DNA of 64,000 bases from Ryuthela nishihirai (taxonomy: Eukaryota; Arthropoda; Arachnida; Araneae; Heptathelidae), in the NCBI GenBank assembly GCA_038380435.1, contig JAWZYU010000010.1, forward strand, positions 45,170,135 to 45,234,134, given 5' to 3'. The notes beneath the pieces were generated by a model. The model ran no database searches. It saw only the letters and a program-made list of their open reading frames with translations, and was not told where the DNA came from. Position 1 is the first letter of the stretch. Every line of letters begins with the position of its first letter. Below are positions 52,948 through 64,000 of the stretch, one piece after another. The position numbers and the translations under genes are program-made.

Positions 52948-54692
52948 TTCATCATCATCATCATCCTCAAGCAGCCATGTGCTACGGAGGTCCAACCAGA
53001 CCGTGCAATTTAGTTCTCCAAGCAAGTCTATCCTGAGCTACAACTACTGCATCTGGCCACTGCACACCAATTCTAACAAGGTCCTGTTTGACATTGTCTG
53101 CCCACCGCATCCTAGGTCTCCCCTTCATTCTGAAGCCTTTAGGCACACTGTTCATAACCCTATTCGCCAATCTATAATTATTCATACGGGCAACATGGCC
53201 AAACCAACGGAGTCTCTCTCTGCACAATATGCTGCTTAAAGGAGGTTGCAAACCCCTTTGCCTAATCTGATCATTAGTTACAAAGTTGAACCACCTAATG
53301 ACCAAGATACTGCGTAAGCATCTGGAATCAAAAGCATCTAGTTTCCTGTTATCTTGTTTACAAAGTGTCCAAGTTTCACTACCATAACTAACCCTAGAAA
53401 GAACCAAACTATTATAAAGTCTAATTTTAGTCTTTAGGTGTATACGCCTATTTCTCCACACTCTTTATAGGTTCTTAAAAGTCCCGGCAGCAATCCCTAT
53501 TCGTCTGTTAATCTCACCATTATCTGTTACATAGCTCCCAAGATAATTAAACTGTGACACCTGCTCAAGACTGCAACCATTCAGATTAACTGATTCACAG
53601 CCTGCCTGACCAATTTTCATCACTTTAGTTTTCTCTCTGTTTATAACCAAACCTACTCTACTACCAGTCTCATCAACAGCTCGAAAGAAAGAGTTCATCT
53701 CATCAACATCATTTGCCAAAAGGGCTAAATCATCAGCATAATCTAAATCAGAAATTTTCGTATCTCCAGCCCATTTAAGGCCAAATGCTTTCCCTTGAAG
53801 TGAATTTCGCATAACATAATCAACAACCAAACTAAAGAGAAAAGAAGACAAAATGCACCCTTGTCGAACACCAGAAGTAATGTTAAACCAATTGCTACAA
53901 TCCTTACCAACTCTCACACACGACTCAGTGTTATTATAGAGAGCTTTCATTATGTTAACTAACTTGTCTGGTATACCATATGATCTCACAATCAACCACA
54001 AATTATGACGATCAACAGAGTCGAAAGCCTTTTTGAAATCAACAAAGCTAGCAACCAAAGGTTTCTGAAACTCTAAACATTTCTCAAGAATCTGCCTAAG
54101 TGAAAATATCTGATCCACACATCCCCTACCACTTCTGAATCCACATTGCTCATCACGCAATTGGCTGTCAACCAGATTCTTAATTCTATTAAGCACAATC
54201 ATGGAAAGAACTTTACCTGGAACAGAGAGTAGGCTAATACCCCTATAGTTATCACAAGAACTGCGATCACCTTTTTTGAAAATAGGGATAACAATAGCTC
54301 TGGTAAAATCCTTAGGAACCATGCCTTTATCATAAAAGATATTCAGAATTTCAGTCATCCAAGTGGCAACCGAAACATTCCCAGCTCTAAGCATTTCTGT
54401 AGTAATTTCATCTACTCCTGGTGATTTATGTAGTTTAAGTTTAGAAACATCTAAAATAACTTCACATTGTGGTATAGGGCCAACGTAATATAATAATAAG
54501 CGAGTAATGCATATGTCAGCATTACAAACAATGGGAGTTGAACTAACCACATTGTTTAGAACATCATTGAAATGCTCAGCCCACCTAGCCTTGACAGAAT
54601 CCTCACCTTCTATAACATTACCTTGCGTATCCTTCAATCCCCGTATACCTGTCCGTTTTCTACCACACAAAACATTAACTATCTGGTTACAT
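52948..54692 (-). mobile_element. RTE-like LINE, copy 2, 5'-truncated
   Basis: Minus-strand copy with a (GAT)n tail at the left end (TCATCATCATCATCATCC on the + strand). It begins near ATGTAACCAGATAGTTAATG, at the start of the RT frame, and is inserted in the mariner-like remnant. Confidence 0.9.
52982..54670 (-). pseudogene. LINE reverse transcriptase, copy 2
   Basis: Reads from CGRKRTGIRGLKDTQGNVIE through AIVIPIFKKGDRSSC, VDFKKAFDSVD (motif A), SGVRQGCILSSFLF (motif B) and YADD (motif C) to RERLRWFGHVARM and the C-terminus GLVGPP. Relative to copies 1 and 4 it has a four-codon deletion in NGDVRHEINRR, an insertion giving CITRLLLYYVGP, and a stop (TAA for TGG) at 53462-53464 that separates the last 159 residues. 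All RT motifs are otherwise present. Confidence 0.9.
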
Positions 54693-55128
54693 AAACTCTA
54701 ATCTTATTCTCAGATCTGTGACCTCCCCACTGAAAATTAAATTCACCAATCTCACCCCCACCCCCTCCGAAACTAAATCCTGGGTACGTGCCTGCCAAGA
54801 GATTAAGTTCACAAGACATTTAGTTCTCGATTCTGTTGTTGCGAATAGCTTGAGACCCATGTCAAAAACTCCGAACAACAGAGCACACTTCGAAAATGCA
54901 ATTCGCAATAACAGAAGGATTACGGTGAATGAATATGAATAATTTATGTTTCGAGCGCGAACAACAGTAAACGATGGCTAAGAGAAAATAACACGCATAT
55001 TTTCCGACAAGGAGTAGAAAAATTTACTCACGATGATATAAAAATCTTTGCAGACACTACGGTAGAAAATTAGTTGGATGACCGTACCCTGCTTTGTTCA
55101 TATTCAAGACTGTAAAAAAAACTATATG
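54693..55128. other. Unassigned DNA
   Basis: No coding feature recognised. CCCACCCCCTCCGAAACTAAATCC near 54760 resembles transposon ends seen elsewhere only loosely. Confidence 0.3.
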
Positions 55129-55507
55129 GATTGGGTTATTTTACCTCTGAGCGACACTTTTTTGCACATAATGGGTTAAATGAACAGGTCACAAGGATCC
55201 CGATCGCTCATAGAAGGTTGGGGGAGAGGACCCACTGGCCAACTGTTGGATGTTAAAGTATTTGCTGGATGCCCTCCCATCAAGGCTATCCAGCGAGTTC
55301 TTTAACGTACACAGGGTATCGTTCTCCCGCACACAGAACATGGCTTAAAGTTTTTTTCTTTCCTTTCCATCCAAGCTTATAGGTGTCTCCTACTGACCGA
55401 GGGCAGGACGGGGAGTTTTGCGTAAATAAATCTCAATGTTGGGCTCGAACATGGGAACGGCAGATGTCGAGACAGGCGCCCTACCGACTGAGCACCCCTC
55501 CCCCTCC
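55129..55507 (-). mobile_element. SINE family A, full length
   Basis: Flanked by a 9-bp duplication AACTATATG (55120-55128, 55508-55516). Part of the body (near 55240-55255) is rearranged. Confidence 0.9.
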
Positions 55508-55516
55508 AACTATATG

Positions 55517-56607
55517 CCTTGTGAAATTAGTTTCTCATTCACTCTCGTATAAAGGTTACTCATTTTCTTCAAGTACAGAAGCCAGAAATGTTTCTGACTT
55601 CAAATTATCCTATTATGGTGGGAAGAGGTGGAGAGTGCGCTTCTTTTGGCCATTTTTAGGGACCTGTTATTCCACCTTGGTTGAAAAGAAAAATATTCTA
55701 CACTTTAAGAAATTATATTTCTAAATAATGAAGACAGCCCTGCACACAATTGTTAATGTTATTCGTTTTGTTTGCATTATAATTCCGAATGGTATGCAAT
55801 ATCCTGTAAATTTTACATTTGAAGTCGGCAGCAAAATAAGTTAAAAGAAAAACTTTTTCCTCATTTTCTGCACTAGTTTATTACTTCGAAACGACTACAA
55901 GAAATGGGAATTTCGAGATCCTTGTAAACAAAATCAGACGAGGCGAGTTATGAATTTTGCCCGAAGTAATGCAGACAGCGTAAATCGATGTTTGTAAGAC
56001 GCCAGAATGGTAGAATATATGGTCAAATTCATTCAGAAGTGGGATTTGCAAAAACATAACTCACTTTATATTTGATGGTTATATACTACTTTCAAAAGTT
56101 AATGTTACTTATTGTAAAAATAAATGTTATAATGTTTGAAATATCATTATTCTTAACTAATGTAATAAAAAGCAAAAGAGGGGAAAATATATATAATTGA
56201 ATCTCCTGACACTTACGACTGATCTTCCTAGCTACAACAAGATTTTTGCAATATATGTGTATATAAGAACTTCTCCTAAAGAAGTCGCCTAAGAATTTCT
56301 TGTAAATTGTGTTTATTTCTTCCCAGTATTTGCGACGGTGCGTTAAGACAAGCAGTAAAATGGAAAGCTGTATACCAAGTAGTTGTTAAAATGCTTTCTA
56401 TTATTTTGCCGTCAAGTACAAACAAGTATCATAATTTCTGAAATTTGTAGTTGGATGGCTCTAATACATATGATATGTTTTAATTATTATTATTATAAAA
56501 CTGCTCTAAGTTGTTTATGGCTGCAATAAATTCCTTTTTTTATTACCTCAGTTTTTTACAAATCGTGTAATCTTTCTTTTCATTTTTCGGATTTCTTATA
56601 GCTTAGA
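55517..56607. other. Unassigned AT-rich DNA
   Basis: No coding feature recognised. The 36-base stretch starting TTGAAAAGAAAAATATTC at 55681 is the apparent source of an insertion in the next SINE. Confidence 0.4.
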
Positions 56608-57078
56608 ATTTGGGTTGTTTTACCTCTGAGCGGTACATTTTATGCACACAATGCGAATTTTGTGCACACAATGGCAATTTTTATGCACACAATTGGCTGA
56701 AAAGAAAAATATTCTACACTTTAAGAAATTATGTTGGTCAGATCACAAGGATCCCGAGGGCTCAGAGAAGGTTGGTCTAGGGAACCCAATTGGAGAGCCG
56801 TTAGGAGACAGATGATAGCCTCCCATATAGACCATCTTACAGACCATCCGGAGGGTTCTTTTACGTTCACAGGGTATGTCTCTCATGCATATGGAGTCAT
56901 GGCTTAACGTTCCATCCGACGAACGCCGGACTTTCCAATCCCATCGGTGTCCCCTACTGACAGAGAGCAGAGTTGGGGTTTAATTGACATAAGTCTTAAT
57001 ACTGGCATACGTGGGACTCAAACCTGGGAGCAGCAGATTGCGAACTTGGCGCACTACCGACTGAGCGAACCCCCGCCC
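56608..57078 (-). mobile_element. SINE family A, enlarged by duplications and an insertion
   Basis: 3' end at left (GGGTTGTTTTACCTCTGAGC), head at right (minus strand GGTTCGCTCAGTCGGTAGTG-like). TATGCACACAAT-type sequence is present three times (56641-56692) instead of once, and is followed by a foreign 38-base piece (56695-56732) before the SINE resumes at GGTCAGATCACAAGG. Confidence 0.9.
56695..56732 (+). repeat. Templated insertion copied from 55679-55716
   Basis: GCTGAAAAGAAAAATATTC and the following bases to AAGAAATTAT match 55681-55716 except at the first positions, in the same orientation, about 1 kb away. No other family A copy carries this piece. Confidence 0.9.
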
Positions 57079-57162
57079 CTTCAGAAGTTGTAAAATCATT
57101 ATTCTGTAGTAAAGGTAGGTGAATAAAATACGTTAAGAACAAAAGCTGATTATGTTGCAAAT

Positions 57163-57392
57163 TTTGAGCTTTCATTATGTTAGGTAACTTCTTTGGTATG
57201 CCATACGATCTCACAATCAACCTCAAATTATGACGATCAACAGAGTCGAAAGCCTTTTTGAAATCAACAAAGCTAGCAACCAAATATTTCTGACACTCTA
57301 AACATTTCTCAAGAATCTGCCTAAGTGAAAATATCTGATCCACACATCCCCTACCACTTCTGAATCCACATTGCTCATCACGCCATTGATTG
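57163..57392 (-). mobile_element. RTE-like LINE, copy 3, internal RT fragment
   Basis: Minus-strand fragment from CGTGATGAGCAATGTGG to ATAATGAAAGCTC. It encodes DQIFSLRQILEKCLE and motif A, VDFKKAFDSVD, then ends before motif B. There is no tail, so both ends are breakpoints, not a normal 5'-truncated insertion. Confidence 0.9.
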
Positions 57393-57528
57393 AAGTCTAA
57401 TTGATGGCCAATAAGGACTAAGTAAGTGTGGAAAATTCATCTGTCCATCTCAGGATTCTAACGTGAAATCTCTTGATTAATTATTGAATTGCTTTAACCA
57501 CCGAAGCTAAGACCACTTTTGTCTAAGG

Positions 57529-57716
57529 CAGTGGTTCTCAACCTTTTATGCTTCACGTACCCCCTGGAAATGCGTATGTAACTTGGGTACCCCTTGCATA
57601 GACAGATAAAACTATAATTATAGTATAACAATGGGAAAAAATAAAACATATATATAAAACATATATTTAACGACTTTTGAGTTCTCACGGCGTACCCCAA
57701 AAAATTTTACTGCGTA
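57529..57716. mobile_element. hAT MITE H1, short copy
   Basis: Same termini as 34534-35114 and an exact 8-bp duplication GTCTAAGG (57521-57528, 57717-57724). Only one left-end unit is present. Confidence 0.95.
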
Positions 57717-57818
57717 CCTCACGTTGAGAACCCCTAGTCTAAGGAATTGGAAACACACTTGGATGAATTTTTCATACAGGGTGGAGTTATTTTGCCCCTG
57801 TGTTGAGTATTCCATTAA

Positions 57819-58098
57819 TCCCACCCTACCCTCGGTGGAAAGGAGACACCGATAGGCTTGAAAAAACTGCTATCCTTGGGCTAGAACGTTAAACCGTGAT
57901 TCCCTGTATAGAAGACCCACACCCTTGTACGTTAAAGAACAAGATGGATGTACATGATGGGAGGATATCATCTGTGTCTTAACAGTTGCCCAGTGAATCC
58001 CCTTCCCATCTTTTTCTTAGCCGTTGAAGTTTTTGTGGCCTGACCATTTAGTCCATTTCGTTCGAAAGAACTCGGTTCAGAAGTGAAACAACCCAGCA
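57819..58098 (+). mobile_element. SINE family A, decayed, headless
   Basis: From CCCACCCTACCCTCGG through TAAAGAACAAGATGGATG to the 3' end AGTGAAACAACCCAGC. Confidence 0.75.
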
Positions 58099-58337
58099 AA
58101 AACAACAATGTGCATCAGAATTGTAAGGGCACGAGAAAAAGTCGTGTCAAGGCTTTCGCCTAGTAATATACCACCAATACCAGTGGCGGCTCTTGACTAA
58201 AATTTTTAGTGTGCACTTTGACTACTACAGGCAGGGTCGAATGTAAGAAAACAAATTGGGGAGGTGCTTGATTTTGAACTGAACCGAACAGGACAGAAAA
58301 GACGTTTAGTTTTGCATATATTCTTTTTTTTTAAGTT
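58099..58337. other. Unassigned DNA, possible hAT end
   Basis: CAGTGGCGGCTCTTGAC at about 58180 resembles a hAT terminus; no partner end was found. Confidence 0.3.
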
Positions 58338-58530
58338 AGCCGTCTCGTGAGCGAGTGGTTAGCGTACTTGTCTACTGATCCAAGAGCGCCAGTAACGCAT
58401 GAATGTTTGTGTTGTCTTCCTGCTGATGTCCCGACATCCTCACAGACCTTCTACTATGGCGAACTAAACTGATAAGTTCCTGTCAGACATTTGTGGCAAG
58501 CAGCTACTTGAGAGGCCATTTATTTGTTTA
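58338..58530 (+). mobile_element. SINE family B, diverged copy
   Basis: Head GCCGTCTCGTGAGCGAGTGG, body CTTCTACTATGGC, end GGCAAGCAGCTACTTGAGAG with an AT-rich tail. The B box is lost. Confidence 0.85.
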
Positions 58531-59162
58531 TTCTCAAAACATTTAACAAAAATTTTAGGAAAGAAACAAACTTGAAAAAGTGTTCTTTTTCTTTCTATTA
58601 CTTCAATTTAGTATTTTCCCCCTTCACTGTAATAATTACTTATATATATTTTAAGATATATATATATAAAGTTTAAGCCTTAACTGGCATAGTAGGTAGG
58701 GAGCTAGCTACCGTTCCAGCAGGTTGAACTTTATGTGTTATGTTAGCTCTGACTGAGGCAGTGGTCAGCGGTGACTTCGTTCTTAGTAGGGCATGACCTT
58801 GTATGGGAAGACTTGTAAAAGCTAGGAGTAGCTTCTACAATACCTTTCTGTCCTAGGTGTCGCAAAATAATACGTATACGTATTTTTCCTCTCTTATAAT
58901 TGAATTTTTAACATTTTTCTTGAAAATTATGTCTAATGCATAGGTTTACTTTTTTTCTTACTCCGTTCGATTATAGATTTATATTTATTATTTTGAACTG
59001 AATTACCTGTTTTAAATTATCACTTGAAAAGTTGTCTATTTTGATTATATTTAATTTACAAAATTCATTTATCATATGTATAATTGCATGTATTAATTTT
59101 ATTTTACAACGAATTATAAAAAGGTGATATGGTTATAAAGTTAATTATTAAATAAAAATTAT
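58531..59162. other. AT-rich DNA with a dispersed repeat
   Basis: At 58750-58845, GTGGTCAGCGGTGACTTCG and the following GGAGTAGCTTCT match 27050-27135 in diverged form. The remainder has no recognised feature. Confidence 0.4.
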
Positions 59163-59240
59163 TATGACTAGGGATCGAACCGAAAAACCTTAAGGTACAA
59201 GTCCAAAAATGAACCAATGCTCTCAGCTGACTGAGTATGC
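59163..59240 (-). repeat. tRNA-like sequence
   Basis: On the minus strand CTCAGTCAGCTGAGAGCATT is A-box-like and CGGTTCGATCCCTAG is a B box, in the order and spacing of a tRNA gene. The anticodon arm does not pair convincingly, so I treat it as a tRNA-derived repeat. Confidence 0.45.
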
Positions 59241-59994
59241 ATTGTTGACAGAACACTTCGTTAAAATATATTATTGGAATTCTCTTATAGACCAAATGTT
59301 TAACATATTTTATATTTACATATCTAATGTTATTCTTAAATTCTTCATACATAACTATTCTTCTATGGCAAAATAAAAAGTTAACAATCCAGTTCAAACA
59401 CGTCTTGCCAGGAAAGTTTAGGCTTTTTTAGCCTGCCACAATCAAACGAAGATCTTCGCTGAATAACAAGATATTTGACTATTGGTTGCTTTGGTAAAAT
59501 TAGCCAATCATGTGTCACAGGTCACTGCAAAATGAGGGACTACCTGCTGGAGTTCATTGCTGTTGCATCACCATAACTGATAATGCTAAAATTCCAGACG
59601 GGTGACCGCAATGTTAAAATTCGTATTGACAATACGAAAGCAGCCTATGTAGCTCTGATTCGCAAAGTAAATATTGTGATTGTCTACATAACACGGCAAA
59701 TAATGATTACAAAACGAATATAAAAATGTTATGTTTATTATGATATGACAAATAATGCGTACTAAATTTGAAATTCGGTTTTATTTTTTGTGATTATTTT
59801 TGATTATTATGGTGACCAGCGATGAGGGAACGACGCAGATTTTTATTTCTTCACGTGAATTTAATATCCTGCTTGAACTGCGCCAAATATGGTAAGCAGT
59901 GATGGGAACGATTAACCACTCTATACTAGAGGATGATCAATTAATTCCTTAATTACCTTCACCCTTATTTCGGGTTAATAATAGGTTCCCGGAT
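59241..59994. other. Unassigned DNA
   Basis: No coding or repeat feature recognised. Confidence 0.4.
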
Positions 59995-60600
59995 TGTTAC
60001 ACCCGTACCGAAATATGCCTCGGACTTCCTGCGCCAAGTGATGTATAGTCCAACAATTCACGCATGAGAGTTGTATAGGATCGACACAGTTTATTAACAT
60101 TTATATGCAATCATGTGTTGGGGATGCGCTCGACTCCGTAAGCCTTTGCTGCTGCAAACAATTGTGCAATGAGGTGGAGAATCGCACTTTGCAGATTCTC
60201 GCTTTACCGAACTCAAACTCGTCGAAAGGATATCCGACCCTTGCCTACAATGTAGTTCACATAGAACTCACTTCATTTCCACAGAACTGTACTTGGTTCA
60301 CCAAGAACCGTATCTTGGTTCTCACATAGAACCGAACCCACCCCATAAGGGTTTTGTTTGAGTAAGAGCGGTTCCCTTAACTCGTGTTCAAACGTACTTC
60401 CTGTTTGACAGCAACTCTCAAGACTGCTGTTTATTATTTCCAGCTTGACTCCAGCGCAACGCTTGCTCCCGAGGCTAGTTGTAAAAGGTCGTTAAAAAGG
60501 CATTTGGATTCATCAGCCCGTGCAGGCAGCCAACTCAGATCCGAAAACAACAACTATGAGTCACATCACCACAATAGCAGTTCCAAAAACACACTTAATA
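59995..60600 (-). repeat. Possible solo LTR, boundaries uncertain
   Basis: TGTTACACCCGTACCG at 59995 looks like an LTR edge. As in the LTR at 11411, an AATAAA signal occurs on the minus strand shortly inside (about 60087). Composition is less AT-biased than the surroundings. I could not find the opposite edge or a target duplication, and there is no sequence match to the other LTRs. Confidence 0.25.
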
Positions 60601-60748
60601 CATAAAAATATTTAAAACAACAACAAAAATACAATAAAAATGCAGCAATAAATAAAAATAAATCAATTAGAGGGACATGACAGTAATGCTACAGTGGCCT
60701 AATGGACAAGCGACTCCTGTCAAACACTGCCTTTTGAACCTGTAAAAA
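60601..60748. other. AT-rich DNA with a tRNA-like trace
   Basis: CAGTGGCCTAATGGACAAGC (about 60691) resembles a tRNA A-box region. No B box follows. Confidence 0.3.
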
Positions 60749-60860
60749 ATCATCATCATCATCATCCTCAAGCAGCCATGGCCTGCGGAGGTCCAACCAG
60801 ACCGTGGAATTTAGTTCTCCAAGCAAGTCTATCCTGAGCTACATCTGCTGCATCTAGCCA

Positions 60861-62543
60861 CTACACACCAATTCTAACAAGGTCCTGTTTGACATTGTCT
60901 GCCCACCGCATCCTAGGTCTCCCCTTCTTTCTGAGGCCTTTAGGCACACTGTTCATAACTCTATTCGCCAATCTATAATTATTAATACGGGCAACATGGC
61001 CAAACCAACGGAGTCTCTCTCTGCACAATATGCTGCTTAAAGGTGGTTGCAAACTCCTTTGCCTAACCTCATCATTAGTTACAAAGTTGAACCACCTAAT
61101 GCCCAAGATACTGCGTAAGCATCTGGAATCAAAAGCATCAAGTTTCCTGTTATCCTGTTTACAAAGTGTCCAAGTTTCACTACCATAACTAACCCTAGAA
61201 AGACCCAAACTATTATACAGTCTAATTTTAGTCTTTAGGTGTATACGCCTATTTCTCCACACTCTCCATAGATTCTTAAAAGTCCCGGCAGCAATCCCTA
61301 TTCGTCTGTTAATCTCATGCCGAACATCACCATTATCTGTTACATAGCTCCCAAGATAATTAAACTGTGACACCTGCTCAAGACTGCAACCATTCAGATT
61401 AACTGAATCACAGCCTGCCTGACCAATTTTCATCACTTTAGTTTTCTCTCTGTTTATAACCAAACCTACTCTACTACCAGTCTCATCAACAGCTCGATTG
61501 AAAGAGTTCATCTCATCAATATCATTTGCCAAAAGGGCTAAATCATCAGCATAATCTAAATCAGAAATTTTCGTATCTCCAGCCCATTTAAGGCTAAATG
61601 CTTTCCCTTGAAGTGAATTTCGCATAACATAATCAACAACCAAACTAAAGAGAAAAGGAGACAAAATGCACCCTTGTCGAACACCAGAAGTAATGTTAAA
61701 CCAATTGCTACAATCCTTACCAACTCTCACACACGACTCAGTGTTATTATAGAGAGCTTTCATTATGTTAACTAACTTGTCTGGTATACCATATGATCTC
61801 ACAATCAACCACAAATTATGACGATCAACAGAGTCGAAAGCCTTTTTGAAATCAACAAATCTAGCAACCAAAGGTTTCTGAAACTCTAAACATTTCTCAA
61901 GAATCTGCCTAAGTGAAAATATCTGATCCACACATCCCCTACCACTTCTGAATCCACATTGCTCATCACGCAATTGGCTGTCAACCAGATTCTTAATTCT
62001 ATTAAGCACAATCATGGAAAGAACTTTACCTGGAACAGAGAGTAGGCTAATACCCCTATAGTTATCACAAGAACTGCGATCACCTTTTTTGAAAATAGGG
62101 ATAACAATAGCTCTGGTAAAATCCTTAGGAACCATGCCTTTATCATAAAAGATATTCAGAATTTCAGTCATCCAAGTGGCAACCGAAACATTTCCAGCTC
62201 TAAGCATTTCTGTAGTAATTTCATCTACCCCTGGGGATTTATGAAGTTTTAGTTTAGAAACAGCCAAAATAACTTCAGATTGTGTTATAGGGCCAACATT
62301 AAAGTCACCAATGCATCTATCATCATTGCAAACAATGGGAATACAACTAACCACATTGTTTAGAATATCACTGAAATGCTCAGCCCACCTAGCCATGACA
62401 GAATCCTCACCTTCTATAACCTTACCTTGTTTATCCTTCAATCCCTGTATACCAGTCCGTTTTCTACCATTTAAATATCTGGTACAGCTCTCTGCTGTTG
62501 TGCTGTCTAACTGCTTCCTCGGCTTTGTCAGCCAAACCATCAA
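60861..62543 (-). pseudogene. LINE reverse transcriptase, copy 4
   Basis: About 560 residues with all RT blocks: IPIFKKGDRSSCDNYRG, motif A VDFKKAFDSVD, motif B SGVRQGCILSPFLF, motif C YADD (61542-61553) and the C-terminal RERLRWFGHVARI and KGRPRMRWADNVKQDL. It ends early because CAG became TAG at 60858-60860; past the stop the frame continues to GLVGPPQ. The start is shifted relative to the linker by an 8-base deletion in the segment that reads IVNVLCGRK in copies 1 and 2. Confidence 0.9.
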
Positions 62544-62574
62544 GCCAAAAATTCTTATCAGCAGCTAACTGATC

Positions 62575-63189
62575 TTATACACGTTTATTAAGTTCTCTGT
62601 AATGCTTTCTATTAGTACGAGTAGGGTATTGATTAAGGACATTCCTGCAGTTCTTTCTTTCCGAAATAAGCTCAAGTGCCTTATCACTCAGATAATTCTG
62701 TCTTTTTTCCTCCTTTTTTCCTAAAAGAGTACTGTTAGTGTCCAAAAAAGCCTGTTTAAAATGATCCCATTCTTCCTCAACTTCAGTAGTAAGCAAACCA
62801 TGACTGTCATAATGACTAAGTAACCTATCATGGTAAGCTTTGGCTATAACTGGATCTTTCAGAGCTTCAGTATTAAAAGTAAATTTTTTAACCCTAGCAC
62901 AACACTTTTTAAGTTTAAGTTGCAAGACACTTTTAACAAGGTAATGGTCAGATCCAATTTCAGCTCCCCTATATGCCCTGGTATTTCTAACAGAACTAGC
63001 CCATTTGCTGTTAATTAATATATAATCAATCATATTCCTATGCAGCCCATCAGGTGAAACCCATGTGTATTTATTTATGTCGCGGTGTTTGTAATATGTT
63101 TTAGTTATTCTGAAACCATTGAGTTTACTTACCTGTAGGAAACGTTGCCCATTGCCATTGCAGCTACCAATACCAAAAGGGCCAATCAC
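62575..63189 (-). pseudogene. LINE endonuclease C-terminus and linker, copy 4
   Basis: Contains the late endonuclease motifs HRNMIDYILINSKW and RGAEIGSDHYLVKS, where the SDH triplet is catalytic in AP-type endonucleases. It then continues as the linker (TTEVEEEWDHFKQAFLDTN). It stops at NKRV* (62572-62574) where copy 1 has NKRVKDQL, a Lys-to-stop change. Just upstream (about 63200-63245), in the same frame, YYLVLGDFNAKIG supplies the central GDFN motif. Confidence 0.85.
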
Positions 63190-63245
63190 CCCTCCCCAAA
63201 GGTTAGAGTCAGTACCAATTTTGGCATTGAAGTCACCAAGAACAA

Positions 63246-63785
63246 GGTAATATCTCCTTTCTTGACAGAATTCAAAATATCCTGAAATTGTTCATAAAAC
63301 CTATCCTTCTCATCCTCATCGGCATCCTCAGTGGGGGCATAACAGCAGATAACATTCAAGTCTTTAACGCTTGTCTGAAATTTTGCTGTAAGAAACCTTT
63401 CATTAATACACTCTTATCCTAGAAGAACATCACTAGCGTGTCTGCTCAGAAGCAGACCCACGCTTTGGTGATGCTTATTGTCGTCCCTCCCTGAAAAGAG
63501 AAATTTAAGATTATTTTTAAGAATCTGATCTTTATCTGTCCATCTGGTCTCTTGCAAGCCGAGAATATCTAAATTATAATGGTGGAATTCTTGTGTGAGG
63601 ACATCAAGAGAAAAAGCTCTGTGCAGAGTCCTCACATTCCAACTACCTATGGAGAGAAAATTGGTAGTGGGATGTTTAAAGAAACTATGTTTATTGAGAG
63701 AGGGAATGCCGACAATATCAAACAGCCCCTTAATCGCAGACATGGGGCAAAGACCCGTTCCCCCACTACTAAAGGCTGAAGCCAT
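63246..63785 (-). pseudogene. LINE endonuclease N-terminal half, copy 4
   Basis: The frame has SIGSWNVRTLHRAFSLDVL (Asn of the active site) and LDILGLQETRWTDKD (catalytic Glu), then stops at 63411-63413 (TAA). It continues in the same frame as ECINERFLTAKFQ and LNVICCYAPTEDADEDEKD, and shifts frame near 63245 before the GDFN motif. This domain nicks target DNA to start insertion in the family. Confidence 0.85.
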
Positions 63786-63870
63786 CTACACTGGAAGACT
63801 TCCTCCTATGTAGAATTTGACGATACCAATAGAAGCAGAGAGTTCAGGTGTCTGCGATGACCTCTGCTCA

Positions 63871-64000
63871 GGATTATCCACCATCTGATAAACATATCCT
63901 GTGAATCTATTCACTTGGGGCTGTCAACCCACAAACAAACAGAAAACACAGCGGAAGATTTTCCCTCCACAGAAGCCCACCAGTGCAGCAAAATCAGGAT
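63871..64000. other. Window edge, possibly LINE 5' region
   Basis: No frame continues the endonuclease N-terminus beyond about 63785. The segment may be LINE 5' untranslated sequence or flanking DNA. Confidence 0.3.

Larger units (their letters stand above)
60749..63870 (-). mobile_element. RTE-like LINE, copy 4, nearly complete
   Basis: The longest copy: a (GAT)n tail at left, RT, linker and an endonuclease domain up to about 63785 (minus strand). The 5' end lies somewhere between 63785 and the window end. About six disruptions prevent one continuous frame; joined in order, the pieces suggest a single large endonuclease-RT protein. It supplies the upstream part missing in copies 1-3. Confidence 0.85.

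Overview
This window reads as non-coding DNA from an animal nuclear genome, most likely an arthropod and possibly a chelicerate. It is AT-rich and has no operons, no bacterial-type genes and no intact cellular gene. The contents are typical of a repeat-rich invertebrate: tRNA-derived SINEs, APE-type LINEs with trinucleotide tails, Tc1/mariner and hAT transposons, foldback MITEs and a gypsy-type LTR element. The chelicerate guess rests on my recollection of the Gag and SINE types and is weak.

Layout. 1-11 kb: mostly unassigned AT-rich DNA with a palindromic pair of tRNA-like sequences, minisatellites, one foldback MITE and two weak exon candidates (2406-2446, 8011-8109). 11.4-15.5 kb: an LTR retrotransposon with two nearly identical ~604-bp LTRs, a 5-bp target duplication and a minus-strand gag-protease frame, but no reverse transcriptase or integrase. 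15.9-17.0 kb: a decayed second gag. 17.1-20.8 kb: an inverted and tandem duplication complex and a cluster of SINEs. 21.6-23.5 kb: a hAT-like element filled with a minisatellite. 24.2 kb: a CpG-rich stretch with a CRE-like site and a strong splice donor. 26-29.4 kb: a class-II-tRNA SINE, nested foldback elements, and about 15 tandem copies of a tRNA-like domain. 29.5-38 kb: decayed SINEs, a hAT element with a triplicated end and a Tc1 pseudogene. 38.4-42.1 kb: a perfect 75-bp-arm palindrome and a SINE split by a LINE. 42.7-45.2 kb: two more Tc1 pseudogenes. 45.4-49.1 kb: a two-ORF LINE carrying a nested SINE. 50-64 kb: three more copies of the first LINE family, further SINEs and a second copy of the hAT MITE.

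Two SINE families dominate. Family A (~390 bp, Thr-like head, 3' end AAACAACCCAACCC) has about 24 copies. Family B (~200 bp, Ser/Leu-like head) has three copies plus the derived tandem array. Several copies have clean target-site duplications. The LINEs are the plausible source of retroposition enzymes; the hAT and mariner MITEs would depend on transposases encoded elsewhere.

The least expected signal is a recurring mutation signature: short-loop inverted repeats with perfect or near-perfect arms. In three cases a sister copy of the same repeat in this window lacks the palindrome, so the inverted segment is a derived local change, as expected from replication template switching. I found no evidence for a new gene system. 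The remaining observations concern repeat evolution and a few candidate exons.
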